Shown here piece after piece: positions 9,441 to 21,639 of a DNA stretch of 64,000 nucleotides. Numbering within the stretch: position 1 is the first letter of the stretch; each line of letters starts with the position of its first letter. Where the stretch lies: contig JAAEAF010007965.1 in NCBI GenBank assembly GCA_011037195.1, positions 1 to 64,000 of the forward strand. The letters run 5' to 3'. This DNA comes from Triatoma infestans (Eukaryota > Arthropoda > Insecta > Hemiptera > Reduviidae). The notes beneath the pieces were generated by a model that made no database searches, was not told the origin of the DNA, and saw nothing but the letters and a program-made list of their open reading frames with translations. The position numbers and the translations under genes are program-made.

Positions 9441-12304
9441 AGGGTCCGCTTGTGAATACTAGTCTTGCGTACATGTTCTTATTAGCGGAGGGATTTCACA
9501 ATATATCCATTTGTATCGGTATGATTGCGGGCCGTTGTGAAACCCAAACCCTTTTCATTATTCTATTCTATATCCATATTAATAATGGTAATAAATCACG
9601 ATGTTTGTCACTTTTGGGTGATATACATAAAATCAAGGTAATTGTTTCTGTTTGTTTAACTGCTTTTCAAATTAAGAAATCCTTCAAGATTCTGATAATT
9701 CGTTCAGTTAGTTCTGATAATTCAAGATAATTAGTTCTCGAAAATTTTATATATTTAAAAGAAGTCAGAAAAGTATTAGTTAATTTATTTTTTCAGAAAT
9801 GGTAACTAGAGAAGAATGATAATAAGTTGCATTAATTAATTCTTAGTTAGGAGGTGGGTAATTAAGATGAGGGTTGAGGTTACATTGTAGCGCACCTGAA
9901 CAGACTAGTTGGCTCTGGTAAATAGGGGCTTCAAACATAGAAGGCCACGGTAAGCGGCGCAGTGCCGAGCTGGGGCCATAACCACATCGTCCTCTCAGTC
10001 CGCCATCTGCCTCTCTACATTACTTACGTTGCACACACATTTTACACGAACCATAACGTTCACTGCGGAACAAATTGCACCCCACTAAGATTTTAATTAC
10101 TTTTTCTCCGGCCCTAGCGCCTACTACTTTCCACACATAACATACCCAACCCTTATCCTTCCATTTAAAAAAAAAAAAAAAAAGCAACCGAAATCCTCTC
10201 CTCTCCAACCAACGCCCTCTATTGTCATGTTAATTTAAAATATAACAACATAGGTCTTTTTTTCTTTTTGTTTTTTTTTTTTTTCTATGAAAACGAGTTA
10301 GCAATTTTTGAGTGATTTACTAAATTGCTTGGCCTTTTTCTTTCTACAGGAACACAGGAATTTTAAAGACTTTAATTAAACTTTCAATATCCTCTTTTTA
10401 ATTTTTAATTTTCATTACACAAATTAACAATTATTAAATATAAATAAATCGTAAATAGTTTTTTTCTTTAAACTATCCGCCATAAATTACGCTTGATGAT
10501 TGGAAAACCACTTCGCCTATTAATTTCTTTACAAATTATACAGTTACCTAAGGAATAATACTTGACAAATTATTTGTTTATGTTTTAATTTGTTATTTAT
10601 CAAATAGAAGGTAAAAAAAAAAGGTTATGCAAATGAGAATATACAAAACCTAAGCAAAATAAGAATAAAACTGTACAAAACAAGTATAGAAGCAACAATT
10701 GTGAGATATGGGGTATCGAAGAGCTACCAGCAGAAATGTTTCTTTGACAGATGATGTTTCTTCTGAAAAGCGTCTTTGACAGATAATTCATTGTTTTAAA
10801 TTAAACGTTCCCTGTGGTAACCTATTCCATTCCAATTTATCTAATACGACATTCCACTACCGTATAATTTTTCCTTAGTAGTTATTAGAAAATTGTACGC
10901 GTTACATGAACATTACTATATTACTTAATGTTTATATGTAGTTATCTTTAATAAATATTGAAAACAAAATAATTGCATGAATGAAAGCGATAATCTCACA
11001 AATGAAAATTAGTTATGATAAATTAGTAAATTGTGTTATGGTAAATATAAAATAGATAATTGCATTATATATTTCATAAAATATAAAATAGTTCAGTACT
11101 TCCATTTCACTGCTAAAGGGAAACTGCATCTCTACTAGAAATATTTTCATATACAATGATAAATATGCCATAATTTTATATTTTGTTTGCCTGCATTTGC
11201 CTCGCATACTTGGAATATATTTATAATTAAATTTTCCAATTTCTTTTGAGCCATTCAAAATGCATTTCATTCTCCTCACATTTTATTTGTGAATATTTAG
11301 AATTATTTTATTGATAGTGACTTTTGTTGATGCAGTTTTTTCAAAATCGTTTACAATCTGTCACAAAAGATAATCTCTCTATTAAAAAAACCTTTCATCC
11401 ATTTAGATTTCCTCGCTATAGGTGATTCTACAAATCACAATGCAAAGTTTTTACATACAATGGTGATGTCTGTAACAGGAGTCAACCCGCGACCTGTTTT
11501 GAAAGAAGCGACAATTACAACAAATGTTTACGCTTCTTTTTTTTTATTTTGCCGGTCTGATCTAATTGCCCTAGAAAAGCATAAATATTTTGCGATACCG
11601 ATTTGTAATTTTTGGTAAACCGTTTTTTATTCAAATTTCACACATTTATTAGTCATTAACATTATATACGTGATAAAACCTTACAATATACTGAGTTTTC
11701 CTCCGGAGAAATTCACACGTTTCAGTGAAATATGGATTTTTTTAGGGGCTGTGAAAGTGCTTGGACTTAAAGCTACCTTCTAAGGTTCCATTGATTATGG
11801 TATAGTATAGTCCCCAACCTGTAAAATACTGAATGCAACTAAACATTCAATTTACCAAATATTTGTATGAATCTTCAGGTTGACAGGTCTTAGAAGATAA
11901 TATAGAAGAGCAAGTTTTTTAGAATTTATGGCAAATTTCTCACGGTTTAAGAATTAATAGCAAGTTAATACACAAATCCTTTAGTAGTTTTAAATATATA
12001 GGTAAAGGGGAAATGTATACTTTTAGCATAGCCATTTGCTTCTTACTCGAATTTCAGTAAAATAGGTATTTAAATGATAATTAAAGATGTATAGACGATA
12101 AAACCATACGATAAAGTGAAATGGCACTTTAGAGAAAAGCCTAATAACACTTCTTCTCCAAACTCTCTAAAATCGACCTTCCTTTTTCTTGAAGTTTTTC
12201 TACGTGACGTAGTTCCTCTCAAACAAGCTGTTCCCTCCATTTTCCCGGTTTTATCCCGTGCTTATTCTTTTAGCAGTTATATCTTTTTCCTGATAGACGA
12301 GGAG
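9441..12304. other. No recognisable gene
   Basis: AT-rich. A somewhat GC-richer block at 9880-10210 ends in a 17-A run (10168-10184) and may be a retroposed piece of unknown origin. Short frames at 10600-10791 and 11013-11279 look like chance. Confidence 0.45.
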
Positions 12305-12790
12305 AGTGTGATGGATGCCAGAAATATAGAAATATATCATATTTCAAATATATAAAAATTATGAAGAAATTCTAACATTCGCTGGCAAAAAAGGGTACTC
12401 ACAGGTACAAGACTACTGTTACAACAGAGAGTTCATTAGCTTTGTTAGCATTGTCTACTCCTTCTCACAGGGGACGATTTGAACTAACAATTAGAGGGCA
12501 TTCTGAATTAGAGATTCTACCAGTAAACATCCAGTGCCAGTTATAAGTTAAAACATAAGAGGAGTTTATTATAACTAGTTTCAGTATATTAATAAGCATA
12601 TTACTGTGATATTGAAAGGTACTTAAATTCACTTAGAGAATATAATATCTATTTTAAAAACAGTGTGATCTCTTGATTATTTCTGATACTTCTCTCTTAA
12701 ACATATATACTCACAAGCCCTTTACGAAACCGCTTACGCCACAACCCACTACTACAAACACACATCACACCAATACATTTCAAGAGCTAG
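12305..12790 (+). repeat. Dispersed repeat R3, copy 1
   Basis: About 485 bp that aligns with 28452-28915: GTGATGGATGC.AGAAA near the start, CTCACAGGGGA in the middle, TTAGAGAATATA.., AACAGTGTGATCTCTTG, then ACAAGCCCTTTACGAAACCGC and a CACATCA end. No open frame. Identity of the family is unknown. Confidence 0.65.
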
Positions 12791-14447
12791 CCCATGGAAT
12801 CTACCCCTAACGTAGAGGACCGGGTGAGCCTTGCTCGCCCAGGGATTTCCACAAAAGATATACCAACTACAAATGAAAACAATCTGGAACTTTTATTTAA
12901 ATATTTTTTGGGGGAAATTCATTTTAGATGTGTTTTGAGGGAGCCTTTAAGTGCCATTACTAAAAAAATTTAATGTGTTGCCAAAATTCCGTATTTGAGG
13001 AAAATAGGTTGACCAAACTGCGTATTTACTGTTTTTTTTTCTCTTTTCTGTTTTCCATGAATTTCTTTGAACTTTGAACTACACCTATAATAGTGCTATC
13101 ACTTTTGTTAGTAACACTTTCCCAATAAGAGGATTTTAAGAGGGGGTTCGGGAGGAGTTGAAAAGTCATGCTTCCCTCAATTGTCGATTCCCGTAATGGT
13201 TTTTTCGGCCACACTTTTAATTAAATTTAAATTTAGATAAAATCCAAGATAGAAGGAAATATTAAACCAATTAGAACTATATAAACTGTAGTAACAGAAA
13301 GTCGTAAAATTGTTTCCACATCACATTTTTCTTTTAAAAATTTCACTTAAATCTATTATTATTATTAATAACCTTTATTTAATAAGTATAATAAATGTAA
13401 TATATACAAAAACTAGTAAAACACAAAAGGTAAACAGCATGGCAAATGCCGTCTGCTGGAGTTGCTGCTTATAGAAATTAATACAGTTAAATAAATTACT
13501 TGAAGATTTATATGAGTGATGGTAATACACTAATATATATATATATAAAGATATATATATAAAAAGGCGAAACTAAATAACAGCTTTTTTATGCTAACTA
13601 CAGATGAACTTTAGCAACACTTTATATAGATAACTTAAATCTATTGCTTTTTATAATACAATAAATTACGGCATGAAGCTTTATGACTGCCTAAATCTAG
13701 AAACGTCCTGGCTTCATTCTACCTGCGATTGTAAATAGCAAATATAATCATTACAATGTTTCTCATTAATCAGTGAATATAAGCTCAAGCCCTAAAAGCT
13801 AACATTAATTCATTGTGTCACATTAGAAGATAATTTGTTTTAGGTAACAATTATATTAATCGATTATTTTGTGTATGATTAATTCATTTCATTCTTGATG
13901 AAAATTTCATTGCAAAATTATAATATTAAATATTCACAAAAAGTAAATATATAAACAATTCGCTTATATTTATGCGAAAAACGGATTGAAGCAAGGTTGT
14001 CTTCTGTCACCGATGTTGTTTGCATTGTTTTTATATGCATATTTGATATAAGGAATATGGATTAGGTATAGTAGCTAGTATGAATTAAGGGTTTACTTTA
14101 TAAGGAGATATTATTTTAGTGATAACTAAACTTCAAGCCCTACAAAAATTATATATAAAAAAGTAAATAATATAAAGAAATATTAACACACAATCATATT
14201 ACCAGCCTTGGTACTTAACGATAAATCTAAACAAATCAAAGATTTTTTTAATAGTAATTTAATAGATTAGGGCGAAAGAACTTTGCTTTGGAATTCGGGA
14301 GAAAAGTATTGAGATGTTTTCAAATAATAAATATTTACATTGACTGCCAATATTGCATTCAGGCAGCAGAAAAATTTAATTTTTTTATTAAACCACTTTA
14401 TGCATAGTTTAGAATTTGTGATGGTATCTTTCGTAAATATTTCATAT
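12791..14447. other. No recognisable gene
   Basis: Holds a GC-rich 70-bp block at 12795-12860 (ACCGGGTGAGCCTTGCTCGCCC) of unknown origin, (AT)n near 13535-13560 and otherwise AT-rich sequence. Confidence 0.45.
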
Positions 14448-14460
14448 TTGGCACAAATAT

Positions 14461-14720
14461 TTCCGTTTTTCTCTATGGCGAAACAGCCCATGAAGGGCCA
14501 AGGCTTGCCAGACGGCGTTTGAATAGGAGGCGTGTGGTAAGCAAGCCACAGTTCCCACGTAGTTTATTTCTGGCCTTCCCTACCTAGGGTGCTACTAACT
14601 GTAGCTTCCCACATTTTATCACGATGCTGGGTCAACAATGACTTTGCCCTCACGGGAATCGAACCCTGAATTCTCGCACAATCGGCGAGTGCGCTAGCCA
14701 CTAGACCAATGCGTGAGGAC
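14461..14720 (-). mobile_element. tRNA-derived SINE S2 with 13-bp target duplication
   Basis: On the minus strand the 5' end reads GTCCTCACGCATTGGTCTAG and GTGGCTAG (A-box region), then GGTTCGATTCC (B box). The head resembles tRNA-Glu or a related tRNA, and a 180-bp unrelated body follows. TTGGCACAAATAT flanks the element at 14448-14460 and 14721-14733. It is a SINE rather than a tRNA gene: the anticodon arm is not tRNA-like and the body matches 48104-48350. Confidence 0.8.
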
Positions 14721-14733
14721 TTGGCACAAATAT

Positions 14734-16071
14734 GGTAAGAAAAAATATAAGAACGTTAAATATAGAAATATTTTAAGTAAATGTAACTTTTCGAAACTAA
14801 ACAGAATTCCAGGATATAATATTTATTTTGTCAGTTAGATAGATAGGTACCCAATACTCTTTTACACTCCATATTTCTTTTCAGTCTCCCAAGTTAAAAA
14901 TCGTTTGCAGGTAAAGCAATAACAAGAAATGTTTTGTATTTTTGAATTCTTAGTATTAGAATGTTGAGTAAGAAATATGTTGTGAATTTAACTGCAATTT
15001 ATGGAAATAAAATTGTTTGGAAATTATCCATATAATACAGACATTTTTTAAATAAAACGTATTATAAACACTGTTGTTGAAGTAAAGAAACACAAGCCAG
15101 CAAGACATATAGTACGTACAATTCATTAATTGTCAGGAAATATGGTCACACTGTAACGTTACTGTAATCACGTCTAGCGATGGGTCAATAATTATGACGA
15201 GCAACAACTTTAAATATAAGTATTAATTAAACTATATAGGATAGTCCTCCCTATTGCGCTCTTTGATCAGCCAGTAACAAAGGCTGTCTGGTGTACAAAC
15301 TCCTTCGGCACCAAAGAGATGTATAATACAGATCCATTTATAGCGCAACTATTACTGATTCGCGGAAGATGTAGACTACAAAATACGTATAATAGAGATT
15401 TAGTAATGAACCACTAAATGAAAAATAATTTAAACACTATGATTACTGTAGAGAAACCAAAATAGAAAGACCACAGTGCAATGCGTTAACTGCTGGGTCA
15501 CATAAAAGTTATTGCAATCACGGGCCATGGAGAAGACAATAACAGAACCACTAATTTTTCACAAAATGCACCAATAACATCCAACTATAGCCTACCCAAC
15601 TATGGAACACTTAAATTCAAATTTCCAACATTTTATCCTAACTCATTATCTTACTCAGATATTCACTCACCAGACTGAAACATACCTACATTCTATTTAT
15701 GTTGAATATTATCTATTTGAAGAAATCATAGAAGTGGGTTATGCTTAATGACTTTGTGTACAATCGGATACAGTGGCTTGTTATACTGTTTCAATAATTC
15801 TATCTTTATGTATTGAGAAAGGAGATAGTAGTAAATTATCGACTTTCGAGATTGGAAAGTTTGAATTTTTTTCTAGTATTTCGTTCTGCCAAGCTTCAGC
15901 ACTTTGGGAAACCTGAATATGTCAAGTTTGTATATCCAGAGCAGTTTTTAGTAGTCTTATAAATTTAAAATAATATAAACAGAATTTCAGTAGGTGTACA
16001 AATATTTACGCAAATAATGATGTGTCCACAGGGTTGCCAAGTTTTCACTTTAAATGACTAACAAGCGATTC
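14734..16071. other. No recognisable gene
   Basis: Two weakly similar 45-bp blocks occur at 15146-15190 and 15497-15545 (GTCACA..GTTA.TG.AATCACG). No coding sequence recognised. Confidence 0.4.
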
Positions 16072-16280
16072 TTTTTTTTAATTTAAGGCGCGTCAATAGT
16101 CCGGAGTGAATTCAGTGCACTGCCGGGCGTCGGACTGTGTTCTCCCGTTACAAACAACACTGAATCCATCATCGGACAGTGAGATGTAGAGGCACCTAGG
16201 AAGAAAAAAATCTAAAGGCAGCACAGCTGGACTCAAACCCGGGAACTCCGCGTGTGAGTCTTTAGCTTTGTGTCTTTAGC
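16072..16280 (-). mobile_element. tRNA-derived SINE S1, diverged
   Basis: In minus orientation: a degraded tRNA head with B box GGGTTTGAGTCC, GCTG.CTTTAGATTT, the S1 body (CTACATCTCACTGTCCGATG, GTTGTTTGTAACGGGAGAACA) and an end GGCGCGCCTTAAATT-like with a poly-A tail, seen on the plus strand as a T run at 16072. Related to 61637-61880 and 57222-57396. Confidence 0.75.
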
Positions 16281-17310
16281 CTTTTTCAGTAAATTATTTT
16301 CAGAAACTCTTTTTTTCCTCAGAATACTTATAACGAACATTAAACATGCTTTGTATGATTATTCCAAGATTTATACGTAAAAGATTATATTAATATTACT
16401 AGAAACAATCCAAACTTCCGAAATTAAAGATAAAAATAAATAAATATATAAAACAGAGAAAAAAATAAGGGAAATCAAAAAGAAAGACATACTGAAGGAA
16501 AATAAGGAAAAAAACTAATTGCAAAGAAGTTTAATTAATAGTTGTAAAGAGTTTGTGTTACACAATTAAAAGTCCAAAGTCCTACCTATTGAAGGTCCAT
16601 TGATTGTGTTGAAGTTAGAAGTTAGCACTATGAAATTGTATAGTAGGACAAAATGCTTAGAAAAGTTTAGTAAAGTTCTGTATTTTCTTTAAATTAAAAT
16701 TTGCCATTTTATAAATAGGTCACAATCTATACTCCCGTTTATCTAATCTCTAATTTGTATCTCTTAATCACATTTTCAGCATGGTTTCAAATGACAATTT
16801 AATAGAAGGAATAAATATTAGAAAGGAGGTTGTCTCTTAGTGAAGGAAGTCGATTGTATTCCTTTGAGAGTATTGTGAATGTACTGTTTTGACTTGTGTG
16901 CTTAGTAGTTAGAGAATAAGTCCTGTCCTTAGGACAAAGTTACTCTTACTCAACTACACTGTCTTTGATCATTTCCTATTTGACAAAGCGATTAATTAAC
17001 AATCTTTGTTGAAATTGACAATGCCAAAATTCATGTTTAACATTCGAAAACTATTAGACATAGGTAAAAATGTGGTATTAAACATCACTCTATTTCCTTT
17101 AATTCAATTATTATTAATTTATTTCTTTTGCTTTAGCTCTGCAAGCTATCGAGCCAGTTATTGGTAATGTTCAAACAGAAAGGAAATTATTTAGGTAAAA
17201 TCTTATTCTAATTAATATAAAATTTGGCAATTATTTCTATAACCTCTGTATCCTTAGTTAATAAAATAGTTTTATAATTAAAGTGGCGTGTTTCATATTT
17301 ACTAATGGCG
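16281..17310. other. No recognisable feature
   Basis: AT-rich sequence with no gene or matched repeat seen. Confidence 0.5.
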
Positions 17311-17396
17311 GTAAACAACTCTGTTATGGTGGTTGGTTCCGCAGAGCTGGAAAGCATCAGAGACATTTTCCGAGGTAGGCTGCTTCATTTTGCGGT

Positions 17397-17434
17397 CATC
17401 GACAGGTTTCGGGCGTTCGACCATCTTCAGGACG
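17397..17434 (-). ncRNA. Hammerhead-like motif (H1, left arm)
   Basis: The minus strand reads CGTC, CTGAAGA, U, GGUCGAACGCCC, GAAA, CCUGUC, GATG. The core is complete and helix I pairs as GATG/CGTC with one G-U. Helix II carries one U-C mismatch. Confidence 0.55.
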
Positions 17435-17983
17435 CGTTTGTCAGACAGTGTGATAAATAACATAGACTTGCACAGAGCAAATTCAGTTTATACACTGACT
17501 GGTCTTTTTAATTGTATTTAAAACACTTAAACTAGGTCAAAGCGAGGTATGGTCATGGTAGCTGGGTGGGAAAGGAACACGTGTTTGGGTTGTTTATTTG
17601 GTTTAGTTATTTCAATTGTTTTATGCTTATGTATAAATTTAATTTTTATTATTTTAATCGCTTAATTTTAAATTATGTTAGCTTGAAATCGTTATTTAAT
17701 TTAATTTTAAAATTATTCTGATTATTTAATTGTCAAGTGAATCTCCCTACAACAACAGAGTTTAAAAATTAGACCCCCCACGTGTTGTTTCTATTTTAAC
17801 GAAAATTTGCCCCTTTTACAACCCAAACACATGTTTTCCTTTCCCCACCCAGTTACCATGACCATACCTTCCTTTGACCTAATTTAAAAGTTTAGTTTTA
17901 AATACAATTAAAAAGACCAGTCAGTGTATAAATTGAATGTGCTCTGTGCAAGTCTGTGTTATTATCACACTGTCTGACAAACG

Positions 17984-18020
17984 CATCTTGAAGATGGCGA
18001 ACGCCCGAAACCGTTCGATG
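17984..18020 (+). ncRNA. Hammerhead-like motif (H1, right arm)
   Basis: The plus strand reads CATC, TTGAAGA, U, GGCGAACGCCC, GAAA, CCGUUC, GATG. Helix I is perfect, but the first core base is T instead of C and helix II has lost one base, so this arm is probably inactive. Confidence 0.5.
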
Positions 18021-18076
18021 ACCACAAAATGAAGCAGGCTACTTCGGAAAATGTCTCTGATGTAAACAACCCTGTT

Positions 18077-19329
18077 CACTAAGTACCTCATATTGAAGGC
18101 AGATCATAACCAACATCTTCCAGATCCTCCCACATCTTGTACATAATGAGGTTATTAACTATATTGATCTTATTTAAATAAACCTGCATGAAACATGATT
18201 AGTTCGGAATTTGCAAATAGTGGTTATTCTTAATTTACTGAATGACACTTGAGCCAATCAGGATCACCTGTTTAATTTAGGGAATAACATTTTATAAAAT
18301 GTTCCTTTATTATTACTATTATATTGCTTTTGCCAATTTTCAATTATTAAAGCAGACATTTATTGGAAAAATCATAAAACTGTAGTCGTAAACTTTTTCT
18401 ACTAGTTTATCACCCTTTTTTTTATTTTCTGATAAATCTTTTCACAGATATAAGTGTACTAAATGTTCTATGAGAAAGTATCGCCTTAATTTCCTTCTTC
18501 GATAAGTTGATACTGACACATATAATTTATACTCTGCCTTTTTAATAAAAATAGCTGGTTGACTAATGATGTGGATGAATTACTCATGCACGAGTTCTCT
18601 CATCACTTGACTTTTACTATCATTCGAGAGTAAGTTATATATATTCGATATTTATATAAAAAGATTGGATTTTCCTATTTAAACTTTTGTACGTATTCTA
18701 TCTTCCTTGTTTTCTATTTTTTATTTTTATTTCTCAGACAGTAATTAGTATATTATTAGATTTTTTTTCATTTAAAAGTGATTCTATCAAAAAAAAATAA
18801 AAAATAGTTTCTACAATATTACTAGTTTATTTTATGATTATTTAAAATATATAATAAAAATTATTCCACATAGGTTATTCTGTATTATATGATGGTCTGA
18901 GTTTATGTTATATTTTGAACACGACCAGGATTCATACAGACCGTGTATTCACGGTTCAAGGGAATGTACAGTATTAGATATATAGCGCACTATAACGCCG
19001 TTCTATGTATGCAAGGCTGAATGGAAGAGGAAGTCACATGAGGTATTCTTTTCGGTTCGTTATGTACATATGATAAAATACTTCTCCAACTTGGGGTTAT
19101 AAATAAACGGAGTTTTATTTAGTACTTTCTTTTTCATTCTTTCTCTTTTAGTTTATAATTTATAAATTTTATCACATTGTTAATAAAAAAGAGAAAATAT
19201 AAAATTAATATTAAATAAAACGATCCTGTTTAGATCCGAATCAAATTGATTCGTTGTCTTAGATTATTGATTAAATAGGTTATTCGGTTTATTGATTCAA
19301 TGAAAATTAGAATGCCAAGAAGTCACTTG
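18077..19329. other. No recognisable feature
   Basis: AT-rich. A block at 18890-19060 has more even composition but no domain or matching repeat. Confidence 0.45.
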
Positions 19330-20480
19330 GCCAGCGCTGTCTCAGACGACGAATTTCTTCCTGAAATTATCAGGAAGATGTGAATATGAGAGTTGGTCTA
19401 TAAGACGATTAGAAAGAGAGGAAAGGCGAAAATAAAATTTCTTCTATCGGGCTGCAATTAACTCTTTTCCAAAGGTACTTTTAGATCTGTGTGAATGGTT
19501 CTATTTGGGACTTAATATGGAGCACTGGTTATTCGGCTCCTTAAAGACTGGTTATTTAAATATTGATTTTTGATTTTAAGGTTTAGAGACGATAGATGTT
19601 GGAATGCTTGGCTGAAACCCACAATTTGAGTCCTTAATTCCAAATGGGTGCCAGCAGCGAGTTATACTATATCAGTATAACTGTCAAGTATACTATATCA
19701 GTTATTCTGTGGTGAATTGGAGGAAACTCCACTACATCTCCTAACAGACTGCGAGGCCGCCACTCAGAGAAGGTTCAGGAACCTGGGCTACCAGGTGGAG
19801 AAGGGGGACATACCCTCTCTAGAGCCCGTCAGGGTATTAGGATTCCTCAGGGATCTTAACCTGATGGAGGTGTTGTAGAACGGATATTCAATTGGACATC
19901 CGTTCGGGTGCTATGGACAGGCCTGTGGCACCCAGAGGGCATAGCACAATAGACTTGATCAAGGTCGCAGTGCGTTGCCCCTCCCCCACTAAAAAAAAAA
20001 AAAAAAATACTATATCAGTTAGATCGACTGTCAAGTTATCTTGCTAGCAGGTAGTAAGGTTTTTTGAGTTCTACTCGTTTGAGTCGTGTTTGGATTCCAG
20101 GTCAGTTGTTAGTCAATATAGAGTCTAAAGTATCACACTGTGTTTGGTCTACGGCAATACAGTTTGTTTCAAGAAAACTGAAGGACGAATGGCTCGACTA
20201 AGAGTGAAAGTTATGATTTTGAAATTTCTGAATATTGACTTTTGTTTTCCACCTATCAAACCATTTTTCTACACAATTCAGACGTAGTCCCAGCGTAAGT
20301 TGAGAGTTGATTGTGATAGGTCACAATAAGAAGAGAGGATAGCTATGTCATCTGCATATGTGAAGGATACGTTTTATGTCTGAAGTATATACAATAAAAA
20401 TAATAGCTCCGAGAACACTTCCCTGAGGAAACCGTGCTTCCGCAGAATGAAAAGAAGGGCTTTCTGTTCCTTGGCTTACA
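19330..20480 (-). pseudogene. Jockey-like LINE reverse transcriptase remnant
   Basis: On the minus strand, from 20480 down: FPQGSVLGAIIFIVYTSDIK (RT block with QGSVLGP), then after a frameshift ADDIAILSS (the catalytic ..DD motif), STLNLRWDYV, and ITFTLSRAIRPSVFLKQ. Beyond the nested insertion comes LAAGTHLELRTQIVGFSQAF and RTIHTDLKVPLEKS, matching the W..N..IH.DL.VP region after the RT of Jockey-type LINEs. Stops and shifts are frequent. It reverse-transcribed the element's own RNA when active. It is interrupted by a younger LINE at 19705-20006. Confidence 0.75.
19705..20006 (+). mobile_element. Young 5'-truncated LINE with perfect 15-bp target duplication
   Basis: ATACTATATCAGTTA flanks it at 19690-19704 and 20007-20021. 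The coding part, 19705-19878, stays open for 57 codons to a TAG stop: FCGELEETPLHLLTDC (the last part of a CCHC knuckle), RRFRNLGYQVEKGDIP, then VRVLGFLRDLNLMEVL. A 112-bp 3' region follows and ends in CGCAGTGCGTTGCCCC, CTCCCCCACT and a 17-A tail. The intact frame and identical duplication indicate recent insertion. The family is RNase H/CCHC type (I, R1 or Jockey group). The tail is shared with SINE S1. Confidence 0.9.
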
Positions 20481-20689
20481 TAGAAATAACGATTATAAAG
20501 ATATGACATATAATTAAATAGTATGTTTGGAAAGTAACATTAAATTAATTAGTTGTCATGGAAACTAACAGAAATAAAAGAAATATATCAAGAAATGTTA
20601 TATATCAAAAGAAAAAACTCACAAATATTCTACCTCACACGTACTATTTAATTATATATCATATCTTTCTAATCGTTTTTTCTAAGTCA

Positions 20690-20738
20690 CGAAACAGAAA
20701 GCCCTTCTTTTCATTCTGTGGAAGCAGGGTTTTCTGTT
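20690..20738 (+). repeat. Inverted duplicate of a LINE RT piece
   Basis: ACAGAAAGCCCTTCTTTTCA and the following TTCTGTGGAAGC are an inverted copy of 20428-20474 at the 5' edge of the Jockey-like RT. The two are 215 bp apart. This may be a LINE 5' inversion (twin priming) remnant. Confidence 0.6.
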
Positions 20739-21639
20739 ATTTTCGTAGTGAATCCAATAATTTGTCCGCGCTATATAACGTTTTTTTTTCAAAACATGAC
20801 CTTCTAGAATTCCCTTTCACCTACCCCACCCCTAAAAATGTCCTCAAATGTTTTTCACTTCTTGGCCTATTCAACCCTTCTTTCATTTCTGAAGATTTAA
20901 AGCAAGAAACTAGTAGGTTTTAGTTTACTTTTTTTATATTTCTGCGAATTAAGAAATGTGTATGTTTAAAAATTGTTTCTCCACATCTTCACGACTATCT
21001 TTAGATATATATGTAAGTTCAATATTATTTTTATTAATATTTTTTTTTTTATTATTCTGCATTTTGTTTTTTTGTTTAGATTAAAGCCTTGATAATAACA
21101 GGAAACTCTGTCGAAACGTTGACATAATTGAATATTTCTTTCTTGACCAGTCCTCACCAAATTTTTTCATAACATAATTCATCAACAGACTGCAAATATT
21201 TTTATACTAACTAATATAACAAAGCTTTAGGCGAAAAGTGATGATGTTAGAATTTAGATTGACTTATGCTCTGAATTTGCCAAGTATATGTATAATTTTT
21301 TGTAACATTTAGGGGAAGCTAGCCATACCTTTTGAAGGAAGCTTGGGGTTTTCAAAGTTGTAGCCTATTCGATTGTATCTCACCGGCAAGCTTCTTGTGG
21401 TGAATTCCGTTAATAGTGTACTGTTTATTCTATTACATAGAGTGTCTACAGAATAATTTTATTAACCTCATTCTACCGTGTCATTTCTATTCTTACATGC
21501 ATCTATCACTTGTATTGTATTAAGGAAATTTCATTCAGATGACTAATATCTAACAACTCAGAGATTTTTGGATTGCAATTTAATTATAAAAGTAAGATCA
21601 GAAATGATTAATTTAAGATGTAAACTATGGATATCTGAG
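20739..21639. other. No recognisable gene
   Basis: AT-rich. At 21078-21125 a segment GATAATAACAGGAAACTCTG followed by TCGAAACGTTGAC resembles sequence blocks seen at LINE or Penelope-like 3' ends, but the identity is unsure. Confidence 0.4.

Larger units (their letters stand above)
17326..18061. mobile_element. Foldback family H1, best complete copy
   Basis: Flanked by GTAAACAACTCTGTT (17311-17325) and GTAAACAACCCTGTT (18062-18076), a 15-bp target duplication with one difference. The arms, about 17326-17605 and 17819-18061, are inverted repeats: ACACTGACTGGTCTTTTTAA on the left mirrors TTAAAAAGACCAGTCAGTGT on the right. They share the blocks around CCATGACCATACC and AAACACATGTTTTCC. The spacer of about 210 bp is AT-rich. 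Each arm bears a hammerhead-like motif in opposite orientation. No protein is encoded, so mobilisation in trans must be assumed. A Penelope-like origin is possible because those retroelements are known to carry hammerhead motifs in their terminal repeats. Confidence 0.85.

Noticed and set aside
9080..9474. Proline-rich or glycine-rich proteins across the poly-G tract
   Set aside because: They are translations of a poly-G run inside a non-coding foldback element.
14640..14720. A tRNA gene (tRNA-Glu-like) on the minus strand
   Set aside because: A and B boxes are present, but the anticodon arm is not tRNA-like, a 180-bp shared body follows, and a 13-bp target duplication encloses the whole unit: it is a SINE.
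21078..21125. Hammerhead motif in CTTGATAATAACAG..CTGTCGAAAC
   Set aside because: A stem and GAAAC are there, but the core is TTGATAA instead of CUGANGA, with two invariant bases changed, and no helix I pairing was found.
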